Source of the DNA: a virus
Length of the DNA: 28,716 bases
IMG/VR virus record: IMGVR_UViG_3300030103_005395
Location: 1 to 28,716 of that record
Strand: one strand, 5' to 3'
A program made the position numbers and the translations under genes. The notes below the pieces were generated by a model, which made no database searches, was not told the origin of the DNA, and worked only from the letters and a program-made list of their open reading frames with translations. Shown in pieces: positions 19,434-27,195 of the stretch; positions within the stretch are counted from its first letter, which is position 1; each line of letters opens with the position of its first letter.

Positions 19434-21365
19434 ATGTCCCTTCGGAATCTATTTCAGTTTGGGAAGCGGCTTCTTAAAGGTAAGAAAGAATCAGCTACAC
19501 CGGCTACCGGACAACAACAAAAACAAATAACTTACGAGCCTAAGCCATCACAAAGTCAAGGTCAGGAGTTAGCAAAACAAGAGATAAGAAACCCTCCTGT
19601 AGTTTTAAAGAAAACAAAACCATTGCAAATGGGAGATGACATTGCTCCTGCATTTGGTTCATCTACTTATGATTGGGCAATGAAAATAGGTAGAGGTAAA
19701 TACTCTGCTGATGAATGGTTAAATCATTTAACCTCATCAAGAAAAGTAAACATGAGAATTTTTGGTAAACCTGCCTCAAGAATTGAAAGAGCAGATAAAA
19801 GATTTAAATATGATTCAGGTCCTTTTGCAGGAAAAGAAGTAAACATTTCAAGAGAAGAATTGTTTGATACCAATCTAGCAATATTTAACGAAGCTGGTGA
19901 TTTGACTGGTGGTTTATTATATGCAGCTAAAAAGTTTGGATTGAAATTAGATGCAAACGAAGTGGGTGCGATGATAAAATTAAATCCTGTGAATAGATTA
20001 AAAGCAGCAGAATTTGGTGTACAGAAAGGTGCACAAGAGACATTTAATAAAGCCTTTGATGAAATGACAAATACAATCAAAGCTGTTAAATTAAAATTTA
20101 GAGCGGACAGTGATTTAACAACACATCTTGATGATGCTTTATATCAAATGGGTTCAATGAAAAACGGTGAACTTGGCAAAGGTGTTTTCAATAGTTTAAG
20201 AAATTCATTAAGAGCTGCAAAAGCTAGACCTGATGTTAGAGAACAAGAAAAAATTTTACTTAATAAAGCTGAGGCAAAATTAAATAGTGCTGTAACACCT
20301 TTAAGAAGTAACAAAACTCAATATGGTAATGAAACAAATTATACTTTACAGGGTGGTAAAGATTACAGAGAAACTGTTTTTTATTTAGATGAACCAGTAG
20401 CTTCCAATACCAAACCTTTTATGGATCCGGGTCACTTTGGTAATACAGGTTTGAAAAATCAAATCTACCATGTCAGGTATGATACAAGATTTACCCCTGA
20501 TGGTAAAAAAGTTTTTATGATTAATGAAATACAATCAGACGTTAATCAAAGTATAGCTAAGAGTTTAAGTAAGACAGAACAATTATCTGGCACAAGAAGA
20601 TTTAATCCTTTTCAAGCAGATATAGAATTAAACTTACTAGCTAAGAATAGAAATAAACTTATGGACGACATAAACGTTGCTATTCAACAAGGTCAACCTA
20701 ATAAAGTCCAAGCTTTGACAAAAGAAGCTAGAGAAGTACAACAAAAAATGAATAACACATTTACAAGACAAAGAGATCAATATGGTGATATGTCTAGAAA
20801 AGATTATTTTCCTTTGGTTGAAGCAGATGCTTATGGCGACCATGCTCTTAAATATTTAATGCAGAAAGCTGCACGAGAAGGTGTTGATTACGTAGCCGTT
20901 GCTCCGTTTTCTAAATTAAGTTTCAGACAAGGTTACAAGGCGGGTAACGAAAGATTTTATGGTTACGCAACAGGAAAAGGTATCGGCAACAAAGGTAAAG
21001 CTGTAATGCCTGAGCTTATGAAAAAATCAGCAAGATTTTATAATACAAAAGCTGGACCTACAAAAATTTCATTGTCAGATCCAGCAATGCCATACAAATC
21101 AATTAAGAAAGACAAGTTTAAATATCCAGATACTGGAACTAAAAAAGGCAAAGAAATTACAAGTGAATATCATGCTGAAGCTGTTGATGAAGCTACAGCA
21201 AAAGCAGCAGACTTTAGCACCACATTAATACCAGCAGGTGATCCAAGGTTGTATTTTGATGCTTTTGCGATTAGAGTATCTCCATTAATGAGATCAACTC
21301 AAAAAACTTATAAATCTACAGGTGGACTTGTAGTAGATATGTTTAAAACAATGAGGTACAATTAA
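19434..21365 (+). CDS. Large head-region protein with polyvalent-protein-like domain (643 aa)
   Basis: GGAGG four bases before ATG 19434 supports the start. The N-terminus is basic (FGKRLLKGKK) and Q-rich. Residues about 80-190 (WAMKIGRGKYSADEWLNHL, NISREELFDTNLAIF) and about 310-370 (DYRETVFYLDEP, GHFGN, IYHVRYDTR, FMINEIQSDVNQ) match the layout of a domain in phage large polyvalent proteins, where 'YRE...HF...aHvR...dG..v..i.EiQSD..Q' is conserved. No enzyme activity is known for it. It lies between terL and portal, so it may be a virion protein injected with the DNA or a head-completion factor. The family match is from memory of the pattern. Confidence 0.72.
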   Translation: MSLRNLFQFGKRLLKGKKESATPATGQQQKQITYEPKPSQSQGQELAKQEIRNPPVVLKKTKPLQMGDDIAPAFGSSTYDWAMKIGRGKYSADEWLNHLTSSRKVNMRIFGKPASRIERADKRFKYDSGPFAGKEVNISREELFDTNLAIFNEAGDLTGGLLYAAKKFGLKLDANEVGAMIKLNPVNRLKAAEFGVQKGAQETFNKAFDEMTNTIKAVKLKFRADSDLTTHLDDALYQMGSMKNGELGKGVFNSLRNSLRAAKARPDVREQEKILLNKAEAKLNSAVTPLRSNKTQYGNETNYTLQGGKDYRETVFYLDEPVASNTKPFMDPGHFGNTGLKNQIYHVRYDTRFTPDGKKVFMINEIQSDVNQSIAKSLSKTEQLSGTRRFNPFQADIELNLLAKNRNKLMDDINVAIQQGQPNKVQALTKEAREVQQKMNNTFTRQRDQYGDMSRKDYFPLVEADAYGDHALKYLMQKAAREGVDYVAVAPFSKLSFRQGYKAGNERFYGYATGKGIGNKGKAVMPELMKKSARFYNTKAGPTKISLSDPAMPYKSIKKDKFKYPDTGTKKGKEITSEYHAEAVDEATAKAADFSTTLIPAGDPRLYFDAFAIRVSPLMRSTQKTYKSTGGLVVDMFKTMRYN

Positions 21366-21367
21366 GA

Positions 21368-23683
21368 ATGGCTGTAGAGAAAAATAACGAAATCATAGAA
21401 GAGGAATTACAAGAACAACCAGATGGTTTACCTGTAGATGTAACCATTGAAGGAGAAGAAGAGGTTGTTGAGGAAAGACCTCAAGACGATTTTAATGCAA
21501 ATCTTGCTGAGGACATGGATGAAAGAACACTTCAATCTATGGGAAGTGAATTAATATCAGAATACAAAAAAGATAAATTATCTAGAAAAGAATGGGAAGA
21601 AGCTTACATTAAAGGTTTAGATTTATTAGGCACAAAGTATCAAGAGGTAACAAGACCATTTAGAGGCGCAAGTGGTGTTACACATCCACTATTGGCTGAG
21701 TCTGTTACACAGTTTCAAGCACAAGCTTACAAAGAACTTATACCATCAGATGGTCCAGTAAGAGCTCAAGTTGTTGGTTTAAAAACACCAGCCGTAGAAG
21801 CACAAGCAGATCGTGTAAAAGACTACATGAATTTTTTACTTATGGAGGAGATGGAAGAGTACACTACTGATATGGATCAGATGTTATTCTATTTACCATT
21901 GTCCGGTAGCACATTTAAAAAAGTATATTACGATGCACTTTTAGGCAGACCTTGTTCTAAATTTATACCAGCTGAAGATTTAGTAGTACCTTACTACGCA
22001 TCAGATTTAAAAGATTGTGAAAGAATCACACACATCATTAAAATGACAGAGAATGAAGTTAATAAAAAAATGGCTGCAGGTTTTTACAGAGATGTAGAAC
22101 TAGCTACTCCATCAAGTCAAACGGATCAAGTACAACAGAAGGTAAATGAATTACAAGGAGTAAAGAAAACTGAATCAGATAGTTTACATACTATTCTTGA
22201 AATGCATGTAGATCTTAATTTAGATGAGTATGAAAACTTTGACGACAAAGCTAAGAAAGTAAAAATTCCATACATCGTAACTATAGATGAAGGTTCAGGA
22301 GAGATTCTATCAATTTATAGAAACTATAAACCAAATGATATCTCATATTCTAGAATAGAATATTTTGTGCATTACAAATTTTTACCAGGACTAGGCTTTT
22401 ATGGTTTTGGTCTAACACATATGATTGGTGGTTTAAGTAGAGCTGCAACACAATCACTTAGACAATTGATTGATGCAGGAACTTTGAAAAATTTACCAGC
22501 AGGATTTAAATCAAGAGGTATGAGAGTTAGAGATGACGATCAACCAATACAGCCAGGAGAGTTTAGAGATGTAGATGCACCAGGCGGAAACATAAGAGAT
22601 CAATTTTTTAACTTACCATTTACAGAACCATCGCCAACTTTATACAACTTGATGGGTTTTGTAGTTCAAGCAGGACAAAAATTTGCTGCAATAACCGATT
22701 CAAACATTGGTAATGACACACAAAACAGAGCAGTTGGTACTACAATTGCACTTATGGAACGAGGTTCACGTGTAATGAGTGGTGTTCATAAGCGATGTTA
22801 CTATGCAATGAGATTAGAATTTAAAATTTTATCTAAAATTTGCCAAGAATCTTTACCACCAGAGTATCCATATGATGTTTATGGTGGACCAAGACAAATT
22901 AAACAATCAGATTTTGATGAGAGAGTAGATATTTTACCAGTCGCTGACCCAAATATTATGTCTATGGCTCAAAGAGTGACACTTGCACAGACACAATTAC
23001 AAATTGCACAGTCAAATCCTCAAATGCACAATCTTCATGAAGCCTACAGAAGGGTTTATGAAGCATTAGGTACAAAACAAATCGAAGGATTACTTAAACC
23101 TGCACCAAAACAACCAGAACCATTAGATCCTGCTAAAGAAAATGCACGTGCATTACAAATGCAACTGTTAACTGCATTTGAATTTCAAGATCACGATGCC
23201 CATATAGCTGCTCACATGGCATTTATGGCTTCAAGAATGGTTCAGATTAATCCACAAGTGTATGCTTTAATGCAATCACACATATCTGACCACATTTCAT
23301 TCAAAGCTAAAGCACAAGTTACTGCTATGATGGCAGATGACCCAGAAATGATGCAAATGCAACAACAAGACCCACAACAATTTGAAATAATCTTTGAAGC
23401 TGAGGTAGCAAAAGTTGCTGCTCAAATAACTCAAGAGCTTGTTCAAACTGAAATGCAAACAAATGCTGCAAAACAAGACCCACTTGTAAGAATTAAACAA
23501 CAAGAAGTTGATTTAAGAGCAATGGACTTACAAAGAAAAGCTGAAGAAACTAAATTTAAAGCAGAACAAGAAAATTTAAGAGCTGCTGCAAGATTAGATT
23601 ACGATTATGACAAACTTCAACAACAAGATGAACAGTCTGACGAAAGATTAGACGTTGCGAGAGAAAAAATTGAGAAGAAATAA
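21368..23683 (+). CDS. Portal protein (771 aa)
   Basis: The long protein starts with an acidic tail (residues 1-50) and has portal-type segments: FRGASGVTHPLLAESVTQFQ, AYKELIPSDGPVRAQVVG, DQMLFYLPLSGSTFKKVYYD, FIPAEDLVVPYYASDL, a central HYKFLPGLGFYGFGLTHMIG and GNDTQNRAVGTTIALMERGS. The last 130 residues are glutamine-, lysine- and glutamate-rich with coiled-coil character. The dodecameric portal forms the DNA channel of the head. The order terL, then portal is typical. The length is at the upper end for portals and recalls large podovirus-type forms. No strong ribosome binding site precedes it. Confidence 0.9.
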   Translation: MAVEKNNEIIEEELQEQPDGLPVDVTIEGEEEVVEERPQDDFNANLAEDMDERTLQSMGSELISEYKKDKLSRKEWEEAYIKGLDLLGTKYQEVTRPFRGASGVTHPLLAESVTQFQAQAYKELIPSDGPVRAQVVGLKTPAVEAQADRVKDYMNFLLMEEMEEYTTDMDQMLFYLPLSGSTFKKVYYDALLGRPCSKFIPAEDLVVPYYASDLKDCERITHIIKMTENEVNKKMAAGFYRDVELATPSSQTDQVQQKVNELQGVKKTESDSLHTILEMHVDLNLDEYENFDDKAKKVKIPYIVTIDEGSGEILSIYRNYKPNDISYSRIEYFVHYKFLPGLGFYGFGLTHMIGGLSRAATQSLRQLIDAGTLKNLPAGFKSRGMRVRDDDQPIQPGEFRDVDAPGGNIRDQFFNLPFTEPSPTLYNLMGFVVQAGQKFAAITDSNIGNDTQNRAVGTTIALMERGSRVMSGVHKRCYYAMRLEFKILSKICQESLPPEYPYDVYGGPRQIKQSDFDERVDILPVADPNIMSMAQRVTLAQTQLQIAQSNPQMHNLHEAYRRVYEALGTKQIEGLLKPAPKQPEPLDPAKENARALQMQLLTAFEFQDHDAHIAAHMAFMASRMVQINPQVYALMQSHISDHISFKAKAQVTAMMADDPEMMQMQQQDPQQFEIIFEAEVAKVAAQITQELVQTEMQTNAAKQDPLVRIKQQEVDLRAMDLQRKAEETKFKAEQENLRAAARLDYDYDKLQQQDEQSDERLDVAREKIEKK

Positions 23684-23813
23684 CGAAAAAGGTTTAAGTG
23701 GAGGAGTTAGATTTGGGCCACCGCCCAAAAAAGGACCAAATCCACAAGGAATCAAAAAAGTTAGGTCTAAAAATGCAAAAAAACTTGTACGAAAGCCTTC
23801 CAGAAAAACTTAA
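23670..23813 (+). CDS. Small basic protein downstream of portal (47 aa), TTG start
   Basis: In the frame that begins with TTG inside the last codons of portal, the protein reads MRRNNEKGLSGGVRFGPPPK, then KGPNPQGIKKVRS and a basic tail ending KPSRKT. The GGVRFGPPPKKGPNPQG segment is proline/glycine-rich and looks protein-like, unlike an accidental frame. The LAGLIDADG gene starts within its last third. It may be a virion or linker peptide. The endonuclease insertion may have replaced its original C-terminus. The start codon is uncertain. Confidence 0.48.
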   Translation: MRRNNEKGLSGGVRFGPPPKKGPNPQGIKKVRSKNAKKLVRKPSRKT

Positions 23814-24120
23814 AATAATTTTTTTGGCTGGTTTATTTGATGGAGAAGGAAGTTTTGGTGTTTGGGGTAAAGGTAGTGGCAGAAAATCGTTTCAATGTTC
23901 TGTTGAAATGTGTGACAAGGATATAATTCAAAGATTTGTAGATTTATTTGGTGGTTCAGTGTTACCAGTTAAGATTCGTAATGAAAAATGGAAACAAACA
24001 TGGAAATGGAAGATGTCAGGCAAGAGGGCTTTCACAACAATTGGAAAAATGATAGAATATATGTGTCAAAGAAGAAAGGACAAGTTCAATGTGGTTAAGT
24101 GCAATAAAATTAGCGGTTAG
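23773..24120 (+). CDS. LAGLIDADG homing endonuclease, single-motif form (115 aa)
   Basis: ATG 23773 gives a protein starting MQKNLYESLPEKLKIIFLAG. The motif LAGLFDGEG (residues 18-26, catalytic acid E25) is the LAGLIDADG helix. It is followed by strands SFQCSVEMCDKDIIQRFVDL, FGGSV and KWKQTWKWKMSGKRAFTTIG. With one motif it should work as a homodimer, cutting a site near its own gene to spread it. A longer frame from GTG 23698 is possible, but residues 1-25 would then be read out of the basic upstream gene. It overlaps genes on both sides. Confidence 0.85.
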   Translation: MQKNLYESLPEKLKIIFLAGLFDGEGSFGVWGKGSGRKSFQCSVEMCDKDIIQRFVDLFGGSVLPVKIRNEKWKQTWKWKMSGKRAFTTIGKMIEYMCQRRKDKFNVVKCNKISG

Positions 24121-24232
24121 TGCAGGAAGTAAAATCTACGCTAACAAGCAAAGAACGAAGATGGCAATGTCAGATGCACAATTAATGCATGCTGAAAAGA
24201 TGGCCCGAGGTGACGAAGCTTACCAGGGCTAG
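24089..24232 (+). pseudogene. N-terminal part (47 aa) of a split membrane protein
   Basis: ATG 24089 opens a frame reading MWLSAIKLAVSAGSKIYANK, then QRTKMAMSDAQLMHAEKMAR and GDEAYQG before TAG at 24230. This looks like the amphipathic N-terminal third of a roughly 125-aa phage membrane protein whose remaining two transmembrane segments follow in the +1 frame (24189-24461). The first 32 bases overlap the endonuclease gene. Either the gene carries a frameshift mutation or sequencing error, the ribosome shifts +1 at GGC-TAG, or two polypeptides are made. Confidence 0.55.
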
Positions 24233-24461
24233 ACAATCAGATTGGAAGGACGAGGCAGTTTTGATAATTCTCTCGTTGCCCGTACTGGTGCTCGCTTGGG
24301 CAGTCGTATCAGACGACCCATCCGCTATGGACAAGGTAAAATTATTCTTTGATATGTTCTCGCAGCTCCCGTCATGGTTCACAAATTTGTGGATCTTGGT
24401 TGTGGCTTCGATATATGGTATAAAGGGAACACAAATATTCCGTAACGGAGGAAAAAAATAG
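24189..24461 (+). CDS. Two-span membrane protein, holin-like (90 aa; probably C-terminal part of a split gene)
   Basis: After a short charged start the protein has ARQSDWKDEAVLIILSLPVL, a first transmembrane helix to LAWAVVSDD, a loop SAMDKVKLFFDMFSQLPSWF and a second helix LWILVVASIYGIKG. The 'WKDE--LI-LS-P----W--F-DD ... LP-WF--LW--VVASIYGIKG' pattern is typical of a small membrane protein in marine phages that is often called a holin or tail-associated membrane protein. ATG 24189 lacks a ribosome binding site, and residues before about 15 do not fit the family; the natural N-terminus appears in the other frame. Lysis function is not proved. Confidence 0.62.
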   Translation: MLKRWPEVTKLTRARQSDWKDEAVLIILSLPVLVLAWAVVSDDPSAMDKVKLFFDMFSQLPSWFTNLWILVVASIYGIKGTQIFRNGGKK

Positions 24462-24956
24462 ATGACTAAATTATGTCCAAGAGGTAAGGCCGCAGCGAAA
24501 AGAAAATTCAAGGTGTATCCAAGCGCATATGCTAATGCCTACGCTAGTAAAATTTGTGCAGGTAAAATTAAAGATCCATCAGGAACTAAAAGAAAAGATT
24601 TTAGAGGACCAAAACCAGCAGGTGCAAAAAAAGGTGCAATGATGATTGTTATTGGTATTGGTAAAAAGAAAAAACCTGTTAAAGCAAGATTAGGTGCTGC
24701 TATAGGAGCAATAAGTGCTGGGGCAGGTGTAGTAGGTGCTGCTGCTGCAAGAGCTAATAGAAGAATATCAAATAAAGCTAAAGCAAAAAAAAGAGATAAA
24801 ATGAAAGTTCAAAAGAAAATGGGTGGTGGTATGCCAACAGCAGGTGGAATGTCTGCTATGGGTAGATTACAAAAAGCTAGAATGATGAACAAAGGTGGAT
24901 TAGCAAGAGGTGGTGGAGCTGCTGTCAGAGGGACAAATTTCGAAGGCGTTTTCTAA
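24462..24956 (+). CDS. Basic protein with 'YPSAYANAYA' cysteine motif (164 aa)
   Basis: GGAGG ten bases before ATG 24462 supports the start. The N-terminal motif LCPRGKAAAKRKFKVYPSAY, followed by ANAYASKICAGK, is a compact segment with two cysteines that is found in many marine phages and, as far as I recall, in giant viruses. The rest is lysine-rich, with a glycine/alanine-rich hydrophobic stretch (GAAIGAISAGAGVVGAAAAR) and MGGGMPTAGGMSAMGRLQ. This makes it part of the basic-protein group. The role is unknown; a DNA-associated virion component is plausible. It overlaps the next gene by one base. Confidence 0.72.
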   Translation: MTKLCPRGKAAAKRKFKVYPSAYANAYASKICAGKIKDPSGTKRKDFRGPKPAGAKKGAMMIVIGIGKKKKPVKARLGAAIGAISAGAGVVGAAAARANRRISNKAKAKKRDKMKVQKKMGGGMPTAGGMSAMGRLQKARMMNKGGLARGGGAAVRGTNFEGVF

Positions 24957-25318
24957 TGTATAAACGTGGCACGTGTTGGGAAGGCTACGTTCAAGCCGGT
25001 ATGAAAAAAAAAGGGAACAAGATGGTTCCTAACTGCGTACCAGCAGGTAGAAAAAAAATGGCCGAAGGTGGTCTTACAAAATGGTTTAAGCAAAAATGGG
25101 TGGATATTGGTTCAAAGAAAAAAGGTGGAGGCTTCAGGGAATGTGGAAGAAAATCTGCGAGTGGTTCAAAAAGAGCGTATCCAAAATGCGTCCCTGCTGC
25201 AAAAGCAGCAAGTATGACAGACTCCCAAAGACGGAGTGCCGTTGCAAGAAAGAGAAGTAAAGCTCAAGGTGTAGGCGGAAAACCAACAAACGTCAAAACA
25301 TTTGCAAAAAGAAGTTAA
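24956..25318 (+). CDS. Basic protein with 'CGRK...YPKCVP' motif (120 aa)
   Basis: The ATG overlaps the stop of the previous gene (TAATG). The N-terminal part RGTCWEGYVQAGMKKKGNKM and PNCVPAGRKK is one cysteine pair; the second part WVDIGSKKKGGGFRECGRKS, YPKCVPAAKA and MTDSQRRSAVARKRSK is another and recalls a DUF found in phages and large DNA viruses with 'ECGR...YPKCVP'. The pairs of cysteines could bind zinc. It is strongly basic (many K and R) and, together with the upstream gene, forms a two-gene unit. Function unknown. Confidence 0.72.
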   Translation: MYKRGTCWEGYVQAGMKKKGNKMVPNCVPAGRKKMAEGGLTKWFKQKWVDIGSKKKGGGFRECGRKSASGSKRAYPKCVPAAKAASMTDSQRRSAVARKRSKAQGVGGKPTNVKTFAKRS

Positions 25319-25335
25319 ACAGCTATAAATGCTGA

Positions 25336-25983
25336 ATGGCCAACGAAGGCAAGTTAATCTTTAAAACTTTTATTCCTGAAACTTTTGATACTTTACAAAA
25401 AATAAAACCAACAGATTATAAATGGTTTGCAAAAGCAGTAGAGGATTTTAAAAAAAAAGAACAAGGAACACACATCTTAAAATGTCCTGGAGTAAATAGC
25501 ATTATAAAAACAGGATGGATTCAAAAAAATTATCAAGATTTAAAAATTACAACTAATGGAGATGGTAGAACTTTCAAATGTATAATGACCTATGATCAAA
25601 TAAATCATAAATACGGTAAACTTATGTCAAACTATATTTCAGACCACCCACCTGAAATGTTTGATAAATTTAGACCCATGAATACTAATACTTTAAAAAC
25701 ATTCATTAAGTTTCAAACACCTTGGATTGCATATATTCCTGATGGATACAAGCTATTACAAATTCCTGTATCCTACAGTGATGAAAATACATTTACAGCA
25801 GCTACAGGCTTTTTAAAAGGTGCTTGTCATCTAAATGTACCTGTTTATTGGCATCAACTAAAAGGCGAACATATTCTTAAAAAAGGCACACCAATATGTC
25901 AATATCTTCTGATCAAAGATAATGATATTGAAACTGAAATCTCATGTGCTAATGATAATGATTATAATATATTTTTAAAATGA
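25336..25983 (+). CDS. Conserved-looking hypothetical protein (215 aa)
   Basis: No Shine-Dalgarno sequence is clear before ATG 25336. The protein begins MANEGKLIFKTFIPETFDTL. A later part, ILKCPGVNSIIKTGWI, WIAYIPDGYKLLQIPVSYSD, TAATGFLKGACHLNVPVYWH and GTPICQYLLIKDND, suggests a beta-rich fold and resembles an unnamed phage family with '...F.KkGTPLcQy..'. It shares an ATGA overlap with the methyltransferase-like gene, so the two are probably co-translated and may act together. I do not recognise a function. Confidence 0.6.
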   Translation: MANEGKLIFKTFIPETFDTLQKIKPTDYKWFAKAVEDFKKKEQGTHILKCPGVNSIIKTGWIQKNYQDLKITTNGDGRTFKCIMTYDQINHKYGKLMSNYISDHPPEMFDKFRPMNTNTLKTFIKFQTPWIAYIPDGYKLLQIPVSYSDENTFTAATGFLKGACHLNVPVYWHQLKGEHILKKGTPICQYLLIKDNDIETEISCANDNDYNIFLK

Positions 25984-26555
25984 TTAGAGGTGATAGTACA
26001 GAATACGAATTGTTAAAAAAATGGTGCAGCACGTTACCATTTTATCAAGAACCTAAATCAGTAACTACTTGTGAAGTGGGAGTAAGAGAGGGTTTAGGAT
26101 CAAAAATTATAATGATGGGGATTCAAGACAGAATCGGTAAAATACCTTACGAACATATTGGGATAGATCCATATAATAATTTAAAATACCAACATTATGA
26201 TGATAGAGAACCTGAAACAGCTGATTATACAGATGAGATGCGCCTTCAAATGTTAAAAGATTTAGCTCACGAAAAAAATTTTAATTTTTATCATTTTACA
26301 GATATCCAGTTTATGAATTTGTTTTTTCTTACAAATAAAGTATTTGATTTAGTTCATTTTGATGGACCTCATACTACAAAAGATATTTTAAGAGAGGCTT
26401 TGTGGTTTGCTGAAAAATCTAGAAAAGGCACAAGATTTGTTTTTGATGATAGTAAATTTTTTGACATAGAATTGGTAACAAAAGCACTAAGTCATTGGAA
26501 TTTTAAAGAGTTTGAATCAGGAAAAAATAAAGTTTGCTTACAAAAGGAGATTTAA
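25980..26555 (+). CDS. Class I SAM-dependent methyltransferase-like protein (191 aa)
   Basis: Rossmann-type features are present: motif I TTCEVGVREGLGSKII (residues 29-44; E-x-G-x-x-x-G-x-G), an acidic residue after strand 2 (GIDPYNN, 61-67), and FDLVHFDGPHTTKDILREAL (122-141), which resembles the D-x-x-H segment of Methyltransf_24-type enzymes. The end has GTRFVFDDS. The acceptor is unknown; small molecules or sugars are more typical for this group than DNA. The gene starts within the stop of the preceding gene. The last bases overlap the start of the following small gene by one base. Confidence 0.72.
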   Translation: MIRGDSTEYELLKKWCSTLPFYQEPKSVTTCEVGVREGLGSKIIMMGIQDRIGKIPYEHIGIDPYNNLKYQHYDDREPETADYTDEMRLQMLKDLAHEKNFNFYHFTDIQFMNLFFLTNKVFDLVHFDGPHTTKDILREALWFAEKSRKGTRFVFDDSKFFDIELVTKALSHWNFKEFESGKNKVCLQKEI

Positions 26556-26773
26556 TGGATATTGAAACTATTTCACTTGTACAATCTAAAATTAAAAAAA
26601 TTTTACTTCGACTCAAAGACCACGCTATATATGGTGTTGACACTATGGATAAACTACAATATGTTAGAGGTCAAATCAGGTCATTAGAGGACCTGCAACA
26701 GGATCTTAAAGACCTGCTGAAACAAACGGAGTATGAAGATGACGAAGTCCACGGAGACACCGAAACGGACTGA
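26555..26773 (+). CDS. Small coiled-coil hypothetical protein (72 aa)
   Basis: AAGGAG five bases before ATG 26555 is the reason for this start. The protein is MDIETISLVQSKIKKILLRL, followed by a short loop and a helix with VRGQIRSLEDLQQDLKDLLK; the tail is acidic. It is the size and shape of small head-tail or chaperone-like phage proteins of unknown role. Its 3' end overlaps the co-chaperonin gene by 35 bases. Confidence 0.65.
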   Translation: MDIETISLVQSKIKKILLRLKDHAIYGVDTMDKLQYVRGQIRSLEDLQQDLKDLLKQTEYEDDEVHGDTETD

Positions 26774-27185
26774 AGCTTTACTTGATGCCTACAAGGCAAA
26801 AGAAGAAGTCGAAACAGTCCTTGATCCTAAAGCGATCAAAAAATCAACGTTAGATAAATTACCTTCACCAACAGGTTACAGACTTTTGGTATTGCCATAT
26901 GCAGGACCAAAAAAAACCAAAGGTGGAATTCTTTTATCTGACACAACACAAGAAACAATACAGATGACCACAGTTTGTGGTCTTGTGCTAAAAATGGGAG
27001 ATCTTTGTTATCATGATAAAGATAAATTTCCAAAAGGAGCCTGGTGTAAACTAAATGATTGGATAATTTTTAGTAGGTACGCAGGTTCAAGATTCAAAAT
27101 AGATGGTGGAGAAGTAAGAGTTTTAAATGATGATGAAGTCATTTCTACGATTGCTGACCCACAAGATATTTTGCACCATTATTAA
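26739..27185 (+). CDS. GroES-like co-chaperonin (148 aa)
   Basis: Start ATG 26739 has GGAG seven bases upstream; an ATG two codons earlier would be too close to it. Residues from about 42 onward show the Cpn10 beta-barrel: LPSPTGYRLLVLPYAGPKKT, KGGILLSDTTQE, VCGLVLKMGDLCYHDKDKFP, WCKLNDWIIFSRYAGSRFKI and VRVLNDDEVISTI. The mobile loop, GGILLSD, matches GroES. The first 40 residues are a polar extension. Phage GroES-like proteins replace the host co-chaperonin to help the host GroEL fold the capsid protein (known for T4 gp31). The position just before the scaffold gene fits that job. Confidence 0.9.
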   Translation: MTKSTETPKRTEALLDAYKAKEEVETVLDPKAIKKSTLDKLPSPTGYRLLVLPYAGPKKTKGGILLSDTTQETIQMTTVCGLVLKMGDLCYHDKDKFPKGAWCKLNDWIIFSRYAGSRFKIDGGEVRVLNDDEVISTIADPQDILHHY

Positions 27186-27195
27186 GGAGGATACA

